From contig CM052358.1 in NCBI GenBank assembly GCA_028551475.1, positions 13,375,938 to 13,439,937 of the forward strand: a stretch of DNA of 64,000 bases, read 5' to 3'. The DNA comes from Casuarina equisetifolia (lineage: Eukaryota > Streptophyta > Magnoliopsida > Fagales > Casuarinaceae). The stretch's first letter is position 1, and each line of letters starts with the position of its first letter. The position numbers and the translations under genes were made by a program. The notes beneath the pieces were generated by a model. The model did not search any database. It saw only the letters and a program-made list of their open reading frames with translations, and was not told where the DNA came from. Shown one piece after another: positions 23,030-35,736 of this stretch.

Positions 23030-23960
23030 GCCATAACATAAGAGATCAAAACATTATAGGTCAATGACACTTGGGAGATTGTGGATTTACCACCTAAAAA
23101 AAAAGCCTATTAGATGCAAATGAGTCTATAAGATCAAGTATAATGTGGATGGGACAATTGGAAGGTACAAGCCAAGCTAGTGGCAAAGGAGTACAATTAA
23201 AAAAAAATGGATTATCAAAAGATCTTCATACATGTGGTCAAGCACATTATAGTTAGAAATGCTCTTTCATTAGCAACATAAAACAAGTGAGAAATTCATC
23301 ATATGAATGTCAATAATGTTTTCTTACATGGAGATTTAAATGAAAAAGTCTACATGTGTCTTCCATCTATAGATCCAAATGAAAAGAATGAAAAATTATG
23401 TAGATTAAATAAGTCATTGTATGAGTTGAAGCAGATTGCTAACAATGGTAAGCCAAGTTTACAAAAGCCTTACTAACAATCAAATATTAGGGCTTAATAC
23501 ATGACACCTCACTTTTTGTCAAGAAACGAGGTAACTCTATTGTGATTCTCATGATTTATGTTGATAACATTCTCATTATAGTCAGTGACACTAATGGGAT
23601 TAAGGAGATAAAAAAGCATTCGTATTTTTTATTTCACATCAAGGACTTAAGAGATCTTAAATGTTTTCTTAGGATTAAGGTCTTATAAGACGACAAGGGT
23701 ATCTATTTAAGTTAGTGTAAGTACATACTTGAACTAATATATGAGATTAGACTTAATGGGGCAAAACCAATAAAGAACCATATGGATACCAATTTATTGT
23801 TAACCACAATCAAGCACATAAAAAGAGTTCCAATTCCTTGTGATCATGATCCATCGTTGAAGGGCTCTTTGAAATATCAACAACTTAATGGTAAGTTGAA
23901 CAATCTAAAGGTGACGAGGCCAAACATCTCTTACATAGTATGCAATCTAGCTTAATTCAT
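23030..23960 (+). pseudogene. Remnant copia reverse transcriptase
   Basis: NDTWEIVDLPP starts at about 23060, followed by VYKIKYNVDGTIGRYK near 23128 and a decayed catalytic region near 23559 where the sequence encodes MIYVDN in place of YVDD. Multiple stops interrupt it. Confidence 0.65.
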
Positions 23961-23999
23961 GCATTATTTTAAGAAGTCTTATTTTAAAGCTACATTACA

Positions 24000-24465
24000 A
24001 TTGGTAAGATACTTAAAGAGTTATTTAGGTACAAGTTTATTCATTCTATCCTCAATAGGTGCACCTATTGTAATTCTGACTATGCCACATGCAAAATGAA
24101 TAGAAAGCCACTCACAAGATATTATGTTATGCTTATGGATGCATTGACTTTATAGAAGGCCAAGAAATAAGGAGTTGTCTCAAGGTCTTCCATTGAAACT
24201 AAATATAAAGTTATAGTAGTCACTTTTTGTGAGATTCCTTGGTTGCTAGGTCTTTTAAAAGATATGGGGCTTAACATACCTCACCTTGTAACTCTTTGCT
24301 ATGATTCACTTCATCCATGAAAAGATTGTCATGGAATCATAAGGACAAATCATGTTGGAATAAAAGATCAACCTATAAATGTGTTAACAAAAGCCTTAGG
24401 AGCAAACTAACACAATCATCTCCTCAGCAAGCTGAATGTCATGAACTTTTACCCATCATTAGCTT
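24000..24465 (+). pseudogene. Remnant copia RNase H
   Basis: Readable fragments are YCNSDYATCKMNRKPLTRYY (24068-24127) and SIETKYKVIVVTFCEIPWL. The C-terminal NVLTKALGAN ends shortly before the purine tract at 24466. Confidence 0.65.
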
Positions 24466-24759
24466 AAGGTGGGGATGATGTGGCATCCACCTTAATGCCA
24501 TATGTGCATGGTGTTTTCTTTTGAATACTAAGTAGTTGGCTTACAAGTGATACCAAACAATTAGCCTTTGGTTTTATTTTGAAACCATACTAAAAGGTTT
24601 TCCTTTTTTGAGCAAAAATTAGGTAGTTGGTAAGGAAAGTAACCAACATGTCCTACACTAATGTTTTTGCCTTAACTTTACATTGTTGATCACAAGGAAA
24701 ACCTATAAGAAGACACATAGATGGACATGTATTCAAGCAACCCCTTCTTCCTCACATTC

Positions 24760-25800
24760 ATCTTTTGACACTAAAAGCGATAACCAAAATGATAACACTA
24801 TCCCTACAAATAGGACTCATATTAATGCTAAAGACCATCTCTATCCCATCTTAATTGACCTTCAAACACAATCCTTTGTCACCACTTTGCTCATTATGAC
24901 TTATGAAGCCGATAGTTTTGGAATGGCCTTAGAATTAGAAAGAAACTCAATTTTATTAATAGAACACTCTTGTGTCCACCAAATCAAGACCTACACTTTA
25001 AGCTATGGGATGAATGCCACTTTGCAATAATGTTATGGCTTGAAAAATCCATTCATGAGTTTGTAGTTAGGTATATTTCACGAATTAGGAATGTGACAAA
25101 AATATAAGAGGCTTCTTGATAAATATATGGAAAAATTTCAAACCTAATTCCTACAATTTAGGAAAGAAATTTATGCATTGAATAAAACCTATTTCAACTC
25201 CACAGATTACTACACTCATTTGACTAATTTGTTGGGGGAGTTAGACACTTAAGAACCCTTTATTCGATGCACTTGTAAAAGATGTTGGTGTGAAGTTAAT
25301 TAAAGAATCATAGAAAGGATTGAAAGAAAAAGATTGATTAAGTATTTAAATAAGTTATCAAAGGTTTTCCATAATCTAAGAACAAATGTTCTCACAAAAG
25401 AAAAGCTACCCACAATTGATGCTACATTTGTGCTCACAAAGCAAGATAAAAATTAGAAACTATAATCTAATGTAGGGGCATGAATCTTAGATAATATGAC
25501 TATTGCAAAGGCCTCCTTAATCTATTATTGCCATTCATCCACCCCTTCTACTAACAATTTTGGTTGAAATTAGTTCAATAAAATAGGCAAAGGGAATGAG
25601 TAAAGACCCATTTGTAGTTACTACCATAAACTAGGACACCTAAGGGAGAAATGTTACTAGTTGGTCAAGTATTCTACAAGGTGGACTCTTAAAGGCAAGA
25701 ATTAGAAGAAAAATTTGTCGTTCACTGCGAATCAACTACACTTTGATTTGGCCAATTCCTCAACTATGCAAACACAGTTTTCTCCTTAATGCAGGTCAAA
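24760..25800 (+). pseudogene. Remnant gag of the third copia element
   Basis: The open part at 24683-25030 and later fragments follow the copia UBN2/gag layout: a proline/serine leader, LWDEC-like text near 25010, IYALNKTYFNS near 25170, and a decayed knuckle near 25640. Numerous stops. Confidence 0.5.
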
Positions 25801-26169
25801 ACCAATCAAGTCTTATTGGATTGCCTCATGCAACCCATGGGCCTCATGGGTCACATGGGTTGCACTAGCCTTATAGGCCTTATGCAGCTTATAGGTGCAA
25901 CCCATTCCTTTAGGCAACTAGGCCCAATCCTTTTGGGTAACAACTAATTTTTTCAAGCCTTATGAATCAAGTTTTTAGCTTAATGCCAATGTGGATTCAT
26001 TATAGGGCCAATGAGCTCCAATCCCACAATGATAGTACCATTAGGAACCTAATTTGAGCAATTTAAAAAAATAATGTCTTTTTTTAATAGGATGAACTTG
26101 GGTGATTCTATAACAAATTTTATAGATATGAGATTGAGATCTTAGTGTTTACTATTTTTTCATCAATGG

Positions 26170-27330
26170 ATAATAAGTTCAGTGGTAAATAGTCATGTCA
26201 TTTGTGATTTACATTATTTGCATGCTTACTTACCATGTGTTTTACTTAGTTTATATGTTCACATGCCTACTCAAACCTTGATTTCAGATATTAGACTCAC
26301 AAAATTGACTTCAAACCTACACCTTAAATATGTTCTTTATATGCCAAGATTTTATTATAACCTTATATTAGTCTCCAAGTTATGTCATGATAATAACTAT
26401 ATGGTTATATTCTTTTATGAATTCTACTTGTTCCAAGACCATATGATTGGAGTAATGATCAAATTGGGGTTTGAATTTTCTTCATCTATTGTGTCTGGCC
26501 CTTCTATCGAGTCTTTAACATATTTTTTCAATTAATAATTTAGAAAAAAAATGTATTAATTTGCCTTTAATTTTTTCATGTCTCATTTGTCCCTTAACAA
26601 AATATATGCATTTTTCTTTTCTACAAAAGCATTTTTTTTTTATCTTCCATTTTTTATCTAATTCATATGGATGTGTGGGTCCATATTGTATCCTAAATCA
26701 TGATGGATCATGTTACTTTTTAATCATTGTTAATGATTATTCGCAAGCCACATTGTCAATCATTTTTAATCATAACTATATTTTTTGCTTTTTAAAAGTC
26801 AAGTTTTTATTACTATAAAGTTTTTCATTCTCATGATTAGTACCTAATTTGGGAAGTCAGTTAAGCATATTCATTTCGACAATGGTGGTGAATTCTTCTC
26901 CATTAACTGCATTTCCTTTCTTGCGTTACATGGCATACTCCATAAAAATTCATGTGCATACATGCCTTGACAAAATAGGGTTATGAAATGTAAGTATCAA
27001 CATCTCTTGAATGTTACTCAAGCCTTGATGCTCTAGGCTTAGACCTCTTCCCATTTTTGAAAAGAAAGTATTCTTATAGTGATGTAGATAATCAATAAGC
27101 TGCCTACCGCTCCTATTATATAGCAAACTCCTTTTAAGGTACTATATGGTTGTCATCCATTACTTGATCCTTTTGGCTCTTTGGATGTCAATGTTATACC
27201 ACCATTCTAGGTTATAAGGATAACTTTGCTCATCGTGTGACTCCTTGTATCTTTATAGGATATTTGTCATTGCAAAAGGAATACCAAGTCTATTATTTCA
27301 ATAATAGGGAAGTTCTTTATGAGTTAAGAC
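26170..27330 (+). pseudogene. Remnant protease and integrase of the third copia element
   Basis: An open frame 26182-26535 has the post-protease pattern LKYVLYMPRFYYNLILVSKL (near 26323). The integrase start DVWGPYCILNHDG...VNDYSQ follows near 26665, and a C-terminal IFIGYLSLQKEYQVYYF near 27250. Stops and frame shifts separate the blocks. Confidence 0.65.
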
Positions 27331-27561
27331 CTTGTTTTTTTTCATGAATATGAGTTTTCCTTTTCTTCAACTCTATTTACCAGTGATTCTCTTGAATAAT
27401 CCTTATCTTCTAACCCACTAAATGATCTAGTCGTACTACCTAACATAGGATCCACTAGTTCATCTAAGTCTCCTATTCTTAAACCTGACCCATCATCCCC
27501 ACCACCTTATGTTATGATCAATCCAAAGCTTACAATATTCCCTATATAGCCTAAACCTAGA

Positions 27562-29087
27562 TGTTCGGTAAAATTCTACATACACATGCACATGTTGAAC
27601 AAGTAATATAATGATAAGTAAAAATATTATCCTAGAGAGATTGGTGATTACCAAGCTAATTAATTACTAATGGTGAATAGACCCTATAATTTAACATGAA
27701 TTAACTAACTAAATTTAACATAAACTTGCTTAATGAAATATGTTAGAGCATCTAATTTCACCTAATTACTAGATATGAATGTCGATCATTTATACTTGTA
27801 AGATTGATTCTATTCATATGATAGTGAAATTTCTTAATTTATTCATTATCCTATATTCAGGTATAGTGAACTTACTTAGCTCATTAACTTATTATAGTTT
27901 TACATGTGAATTGAAATTAACTAAGTACATTAAAATTTGTAAATATTTCAATTTACACCTGAAGCCACACAAACCATATGATATATGTCTATTCATATTA
28001 ATCTATGGTTGCACATTACAAGAAGCAACTACATGTCATATCTTATCAGCCTCTAACATGCAAATCAGATCATTAAGTGGTAGTTAATCACTTAAAAGCA
28101 TTAAACTCCATAATATGAAACTTTACATTCACAGAATATCTCATAAAACACACAATAATCATACATTCATACCATTATAATCAAGTTCTATTGTAACTCT
28201 AACACAATAAACTAAAACATAGTATTTACAAACACATAAATAGTGTAAGAAATTGAACAAAGCATTCTAAAAATTAAAAACATCAAAGTTGTCACCAAAA
28301 TGTCTTTAATTCAGAAAAAGTTTAGACAAATCTGCACATAAGAGGGAGTAGAAGAAGTTGGCTGAAAAGGAAGACGAAAATGAGCATCCACGCACCATCG
28401 CCACACATCACCACACGTTGCTATACGCCACCACACGTTGCCACTGATCATCACAAAAACCACCGGAAATGGTTTAGGATGATGCCTGGAGTGCTGATTT
28501 GTTGAAAAATCACTTAAATCTGCCACAAAAATGCTAGAAAATGCACAAAGCTTTCAGATTTACTATTTCCCCTCTGGAATCATCCTAAAACTCGATGAAA
28601 AACACACAAAATCAAGTCAAAAATGTAACTGGGTCAAGTTCATCACTAGAAAAGAATGCAACGGTCAACTGTTGCATGACTGCCGGCTATCCTTCGAGAC
28701 CCGTGCTGTCACGCGTGATCAAGCTTCCAGTGACTTCTCTGCCATCTACATTCCAGTCGGTCAATAATCAATGCTCATGACTCTCTTTCTCTTTTTGGTT
28801 TTCCCTCCTTCCACAATAATCCAACAATCACCTCCTTTTTTATTTTCTTTTGTCTTTTTCCTCACATGGGTTCCACATGCATATAATACACTAGCTGGCC
28901 TTTTGCTTTTTTCTTTCTTTTCTTTCAATATTTTGCTTCATTTCTCTTGTTTTTCTACTTTCTTAGGTTTACAGTATGAAAAACAAAACGTAAATCAATA
29001 TGGATGAATACAGATATAATTACACAAATATTATATTATATTTTCCTTAAAGTAAACAAAATAACTCCATAAAAAATAAAGTTATCA
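27562..29087 (-). mobile_element. Solo LTR, inverted, with intact target-site duplication
   Basis: 1526 bp that reads, on the minus strand, TGATAAC... to ...ACCGAACA. It is flanked by CTAGA at 27557-27561 and CTAGA at 29088-29092. Ends and one half match the nested element at 13267-14555. No internal retrotransposon genes are inside, so recombination between two LTRs probably removed them. It interrupts the third copia element between integrase and reverse transcriptase. Confidence 0.85.
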
Positions 29088-29329
29088 CTAGACCTTCTTA
29101 ATCACACATGATGAACCACCACCAGTTCAACCCTAATGCTCAGATCACTATACAAGACCACTCACATGGACAATGGACTATTTTTATCCTACCTTGGTGC
29201 CTATAGCTTCCATTTATTTATATCATACCTCAAATCATGCATCCTAAGAGTGCTTTACTCCTCACTATAAACATTTCATAACCTCTATATCCACCATCTA
29301 GGAGCCTAAGACTTATCATCAAGCATGAA

Positions 29330-29640
29330 CAAATAAACATTGGATCAAGGCCATGGATAAGGAGCTTATAGCCTTCTAGGCCAATCACATATGGAATATT
29401 ATGCCTTTGCCCTCTAGCAAGCGCACTGTGGAATGCAAATATGTGTATAAGGTCAAATATTTGATGAATGAAAGCATAGACAAGTATAAGACCATATTAA
29501 TGGCCAAAAGATATAATCAACGTGAGGGGCTAGATTATTAGGAGATATTCTTACCTATAGCCAATATGATCATTGTACGAAATCATGATAACAATTGCAA
29601 CCATCCATAATTGGCCATTGTTTCAATTAGAATTAAAAAA
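29330..29640 (+). pseudogene. Remnant N-terminal reverse transcriptase, third copia element
   Basis: Readable as WIKAMDKELIAF, then CKYVYKVKYLMNESIDKYK, MAKRYNQREGLDY and HNWPLFQLEL. This is the copia RT start up to the residue just before the usual KNAFLHG segment. It ends exactly where BAHD-derived sequence starts. Confidence 0.75.
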
Positions 29641-29642
29641 AA

Positions 29643-30275
29643 AAGAACTTTTCATTTCATAAAAGAAAAAATTGCAAGATTAAAGTGAAAGCCAACGCTA
29701 AGACAAGCACTAATTGGATATCATCTTTGCAAGCAGTCTTAACTCATTTATGAAGGTATGTAATTTTTAGTCAAAAACTCAACCCAAATCAAGAAGCCTT
29801 TTATTGCTTAATGATAAGAGCTAGACCAAGATTGTAGCCACCACTACTTGAAGAATATTTTGGAAATGCAGTGCAAATGGGGACTGTAACTATCAAGGTA
29901 GGCGATCTACTTAAACATGGACTTGGTTATGCATATTGGAAAATGAACAAGACAACAACTTTCTATACAAACTAAATGATTAGAAGATTTGTGGAGTCTT
30001 GGGTAGAAAATCCTAGGCTACATACAGAGAGTAGTATGGCTAGTAATGCGATGTTCACTAGCATCTTGTCGCAATTCAATGTGTATGGGAACAATTTTGG
30101 ATGGGGAAGTTTAATGGCTGCAAGAAATGGTGTTGGGAACAAGACTAATAGGAAGGTGATATTTTTTCCTAGTGTGGAAGAAGGAAGCATTACCATTGAA
30201 GCTTGTCTTTCACTAGAGACACTGAAGGCTATGGGAAATCATTTAGAAATCATGGATGCTTTCATGTCTAATTAA
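29643..30275 (+). pseudogene. 5'-truncated BAHD acyltransferase pseudogene
   Basis: Collinear with 240-880 of the first BAHD gene. Similarity begins at the FHFTKEE region and runs to the shared end MDAFMSN with TAA at 30273-30275. The half containing HxxxD is absent. Early stops (for example TGA near 29684 and 29751, TAG near 29837) kill the frame; only the last 99 codons (29976-30275) remain open. DFGWG reads NFGWG (Asp to Asn). Many differences from the source are C-to-T or G-to-A at former CpG sites. Confidence 0.88.
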
Positions 30276-30950
30276 TTCATCCATGCAAGCAAAAACAACA
30301 TAGTATTTTATTTTGTGTGTTTCTCGTATCATGATAATGATATGCCAAATGTTGTTAGCATATTTTTCATTTATTATCAATAAATATTAGTTTTCACTCA
30401 TAAGTGTTAAGAATTATTGATCTGGAAAAAAAAAAAACACACTCTCAGCCACTTTGACATCAACTTAAACTTTCGTATGGCTAACTTAAATCCTCTAGCC
30501 AATTCAGGTTTTGGAAGGTATGATAATGGCACCTAACTTAACAAAGGCTAATGGGTTGGAAGTTATCTCCATCTCGAGTAAACACTAAGCCTACTGCAAG
30601 TAGCATGTAAAGCCATCCAGTGTCCCATCCAACTTTAGAAATGAGTACATACAAAATATGCAAGAGATACACTATGGATTAAGTGGTGACCTTCATTAAA
30701 TGGTATGAGAGCACCTTATCTCCACTGCCCATGATGCAAGCCCCATAATGCAGATAACATAAAATATAAGTGAAAAGGCATACAAATATTCTAAATGGTA
30801 GACTCAATTTATGTGCCTTTTGAAAGAAAACTTTTATAGAGAAACGCCTTCAAAGAATAGTCGGCTTTCTAGAAGTGTGTAATTCATAGTCAAAAGCTTA
30901 ACTATGTTATGCTTCATGTAGTGTTGTAGTAAGGTAGTTGGCCTTGCATT
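30276..30950. repeat. Duplicated 3' flank of the BAHD pseudogene
   Basis: Matches 881-1515 in the same order with small insertions (for example extra bases near 30764 and 30830). Shows that the duplicated unit was genomic DNA, not a processed transcript with poly(A). Confidence 0.7.
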
Positions 30951-31489
30951 TATGTTTAATGTAAATCTAGTTTGTCAATGTCTTTTATTTTCTTACACCT
31001 TCTATGTAACTTTACAATCACATTTTTGGCGTCTTCTCTCTTACTCTTCTCATTGCAATTTAACGTTCTCTCTCTTATGTTACAGTTTGACCAACTCTCT
31101 ATTTCGGTGACTTTGTGGTCATTGCTTTGGTGTTATATCTCTTGTTACAGACTATTATTTCATTGCTTTCTTATTCATTTTGTTTCCCAAATCAAACCCT
31201 TCAAGCTTACAAATTAAAGGTTACACATTGCCACTTTGAATAATCAACAAGCTCCTTTTCTATAAGTTGGCTTTACTCGTTTGGATAAATATTTGGTTAA
31301 GCCACCTAGCTATCATACTTGCCAAATACAAAAGCATGAAAAGCACGTAATACATTATTGTTGCCAAAAGTTGCACCGAGTATAACTTCATTAACTTGTG
31401 GTTCTTTTGAAAGATTTAATTTTAGTTTATCTTAATTTCTTTGAGAAAAAAACTTATAAATCAACATGTCAAAGTTTGATCATTATTTT

Positions 31490-31690
31490 ATGACTTTAAG
31501 CCTATCAAAGTCTAAGTTGAATTTGTTTCACCTCATGACCTTAAACTTAACATCATGGGCATGCAAGAGGCATATTTGCAGGATAAAAGTTCCACATAGG
31601 AAAATAAAATCCCAAAGTGAAATTTAAATTAAAAGAAGACTTTCTAACCGTTGACCTAGCTTTTAAGTTAGTTTTTAAGCCTTCTTAAAG
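31490..31690. repeat. Diverged direct repeat, copy 1
   Basis: Text such as 'cctatcaaagtctaagttga' and 'gtgaaatttaaattaaaaga' corresponds to 'tagtatcaaagcccaagttg' and 'gtgaagttcaaattaaaaaa' at 32640-32780. It is probably an old mobile-element fragment. Confidence 0.6.
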
Positions 31691-32629
31691 TGACAAATAT
31701 ATTACATTTTAATCACTATTATAAAAACAAAATTTTCACTATTGTATATATACAAAAAAACTTTGAAATACCTAGGTTATTTTAGCAAGGTTGGAATGCT
31801 TTGGTCCTGTAGCTCATCATATTTTGTATAAGTATAGTAACAACTTCAAATGAGGAAGATTAGTAATTGTTTTAAGTAATGCTAGGATTAGAACTCATGG
31901 AGATATGCCTAATCGTTATTTCAAGTGTGAAAGCGGACACATTTCATATTAAAACTTACCTTTTGCTAGACTTTGGAGTGTATTGGAAATTATTCATATT
32001 ATAAATAAATAATGAGTAATATCTATTGAATAAAAATAAAAAATACCTATTATACAACATTTAATAAAAAAAAATATCTAATCATGGTAGATTATTAAAA
32101 ATACTTACCACACATATAAGTTGTTTGAAAAACTATAATTATAGTTTATCATTAGTCCATTAATTGCCTATTGGTTCAATGCCTCTATCATGGAATTTGT
32201 TATTTCTTGAGATACAAGTGGTCTTTTAACCTGGCTTAATGTGTTTGTTTCAAGGCTACATCCATATCATCTTCTTTGTAACTCATCAACAAATTGTTGG
32301 AAAATGACAGTTGTAGGAATGCTCAAAGACCCAATTAGATTGGATTAGTAATGCCCATGTGGCTTTACTACTTAGTAGTGCCATTTATTTTGTTGAAACT
32401 TAATCTAAAATTTAGTTTAAGAATTAGATGATCTTTTTTTAATTTTAGATTAACCTCATGGATTTTATTCTTTGATGCTAAATTCTTGCCTTGCATATAC
32501 TCTTTGGAACACTAAGCATTATAGGATTTAAGATTACACGAGATGGATCATACTTAACCTCAAACTCTAATATCATGTATAAAGGCCCAAAAGCCTAACC
32601 TAAAATCTAAATTTGGACTGCACTTTTAA

Positions 32630-32830
32630 ACCTTTTAATTTAGTATCAAAGCCCAAGTTGAACTCTTCTACTCCCTGTGACAACAAACTTAATGACACTT
32701 GGGGTGCAGGGAAGTATGTGCAAAATGATAGTCTCATATCAAAAAATACAATTCTTAATGTGAAGTTCAAATTAAAAAAGTATCATTCTAACCTTAAGCT
32801 AATTTTTAGGTTTGGCTTTTAGGCCTTCCC
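32630..32830. repeat. Diverged direct repeat, copy 2
   Basis: Partner of 31490-31690, same orientation about 1.14 kb downstream. Internal order of matching blocks is preserved. Confidence 0.6.
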
Positions 32831-35711
32831 ATAAGGTATCAAAACCCACATTGAATATGCAATATCAAGTTCTACACCTTTCCATGTTATAGAAAATTCT
32901 TGTCAATTTTGGCATTAATATTAGAATCGTAACATGATCTCTCATTTGTTGCTTTATTATAGGTGATGCCATTTTTTTCCTAATGGAAACATGATAGGTT
33001 GATCCTTTTTGTTGAACCCCTTTTTTTTGTTGTTATCAAGAAACAATTTAGGTATAGTTGAGGCATGGCATATATTTGTTTTAAAATTCAAACATGAATT
33101 AGAAGATTAAAAAATAATGAAGGGAAAAGCTCAGAGAGTTTTAACTTGAAGATTTGTTTCTTCTTCTTATTCTTCTTCTTCCTCCTTTATTGACAATTAT
33201 ATCGAGCATGTATCTTTAAGAGAAAAGCATAAAATGTTTTAACTTGAAGATTTACTTTTCTTTTCTTTTTTAAATTCTCAAAGTTAATTGAAGACATCAT
33301 ATTTATACTAAGATTATGCATAATTTTACATGCTTTTTCCATTAAAAATTATATCAGCAATGTATCTTTAATTTGCATTTTTGTCATTTTTTTTTATGAC
33401 AGCCTACACCTTGTGATAAATTATTGTAGTTTTCAACAATTTGGTACTAGATATGCCTTAGAGATTGTCTAATAACTATTAAAGATGGTGTAGTAAAAGT
33501 TTTATATTATATGAATCATACTTAAGAATCTTCTTTATAAGAGAGAGATATCTCTATATTTTTTAGTTGATTTTTAATGAGAATAGTTCATTGTCCTGCA
33601 ATGGAAGATAAGCAAAATGATTTAGCCAAGCAAGAAAACCTAGCTACTCTCCCCATTGAGTTAACCTTTTAGGTTAAAACTCAAGCTCATAACAATAGAT
33701 TTCCTAACTTGCTATCTATTTTTATATTCAAGAAGCGACATTCATGTGCATGAAACCATAGTTTAGAGTAACTATGAGAAGTATAACCTAAGGAAGGAAA
33801 CTCACAATCTGCACTAAATAATGGTGTTATAAAAGTTTCATGTTGATGATAAGTTGATTTTTGGATAAGATTGAACTTCTAACATTTATAAATGATGCAA
33901 TTACATCATTAATATGGCCTTTACCTCCACCAACCAAAGTAAATATATTTTGTTTACTTAGGATGATGAATATGCTGTACAGGAAACATAGAATCAAAAA
34001 GGTGGACTTTGGGTTGTAAATCTCCTAACATTGCCTTCACCATCTCTCTTATTATTGTCCTTTTTGCTACTTAATTTTCTGGTCTTATATGGGTCCGATC
34101 AGTTTATATCCAAGAGGTTGCTGAAATAGCACATGATATCACTTGTTGGGGATTCAAGCAAGTCTAATATCAATTGTTGGAGTAATGCAACCAAGGTGCA
34201 ACACCCACATATAGATCAAACACAAAATCATAAAAATGCATACACTCAAATACAACAAATTTAAGAAATTTAAACCCACGTAATACCATTCATCCCTCAT
34301 ATTTTCTTCTCATTAGATTTTTTTTCATATTTTGTCTCTCATCAAACAAATATCTTATCAATTCTTTCATTAATTAGAACTCATGAAAGGGACTCCCTCT
34401 AATAATTAGCCTCCAAGGGAACTCTTTTTGTTCGCCTCCCAAGTTTTTCTATACCTCTACTATTTATAGAGAAACTTTAAAAGAATCTTAGTTTGATACT
34501 ACTATAAAACTTACTACAATAAGAGAATGAAAATCTTAACTGGATATAACTAGAAAAATCCACTATTACAAAAGGATAACTCCTATACTACAATTACATA
34601 GAAACCCTTGATTATAATATTCTATAATAATCATATCTTATAACTTAATTATTCTATCAATCATTATAATTTATATCTAGGAGACTGCTGAAATAGCACC
34701 AATGGGAGATGAGCATATTAAGTGTGTTAATGGCACAACAGGGAAGGTGGCAGAAGAGGGAGAGCAAGAAGATCCTAAGAAGTGAAACCTATATTCAGGT
34801 ACTACAGTAATATCTAAGTAACTATTTGTTGCATACGTGTTAGAAGGCATCCAAATGGATCTAAGTAACTATTTGTATGGATCTGGCCATGCAAAGAGAA
34901 AACAGCCTTTGAAATCAAGGAACCCTGTTAAACAGAGGGTTAATCTAAACACCCACAATCTTTCCTATGAGCGTTAATATGTTTGGTTGTGAGCCAGTTA
35001 CGTGTCCAAACTTTTGTGCACGTAACACTACTCCATAAACTTCAATTCGAAAGTTCATCTCAAACGAAAATGACAGTGGAAGCGAATGTTTATCGTCATC
35101 TAAAGTTCAACATCTCTAATTCAAATATGAATCTTGCATTGGACGAAGCTGTTCTTTTGTTGGATTTAAGTTCTGTTGAAGGAACTTGGGATCGCACATG
35201 TTACAAAGAGGATGGACCCCTGACGTTGTGAGATTCATATCAAACGAGATTGAGCATCAGTAAGAAGAGACTTTGTGTCCATTTGTTTCTTTAATCTTCT
35301 TTAGCCATCTTTCAGTGAGCAACCAAATAATGCCCATATATGGTTAAAAATTTGGCTGTCATTTTCAATTCTGAATGAAAAATTTTGGAATTCTTGACTT
35401 GTATTTGAATATCACCAGTAGTTTTCTTTAGTGGGAACGAACACTGTTTCCAATTTCAACACGTTGATGATAATGTTACGTGGCAGAGTAAGCCCAATCT
35501 CTACTTGATGTTTCCAACAGCTACTTGAAGTAATACTGTCATTCCCAATGTTGCATTAATCCATAAGAGAACAATTGTTATTCACGAACACAAGCACTTG
35601 AAAGGAGAAAATTACAGTTTTCAATTTTATCTAGTAAAAGAATAGTAATTTCGGCCAAAAAGCAATAAACCAGAAATAATGTCCCAAAAATGTATAGAAA
35701 AATCTCCACCC

Positions 35712-35736
35712 AAAATAAATAAATAAATAAATAAAT
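35712..35736. repeat. AAAT microsatellite
   Basis: About six tandem AAAT units in non-coding DNA. Confidence 0.9.

Larger units (their letters stand above)
19130..24512 (+). mobile_element. Second Ty1/copia element, heavily decayed
   Basis: The 5' LTR is 19130-19479 (TGATGTGGCATCC...TTACA), followed by a mutated primer-binding site TGGCATTGAGAGC at 19480. A purine run AAGGTGGGGA at 24466-24475 is followed by TGATGTGGCATCCACC, the start of a 3' LTR that loses similarity by about 24512. Between them, copia domains can be read only across dozens of stops and frame changes. It is clearly older than the element at 5606. Confidence 0.8.
24513..29640 (+). mobile_element. Third Ty1/copia element, decayed and truncated
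   Basis: Starts after the broken LTR of the previous element; no LTR of its own was identified. A gag remnant (about 24760-25800), protease (about 26170-26460) and integrase (about 26640-27330) are followed by the integrase-RT linker to about 27556. An inverted solo LTR (27562-29087) interrupts it, and the RT N-terminus appears at 29330-29640. The element stops inside the RT, where BAHD pseudogene sequence begins. All frames are broken. Confidence 0.7.
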
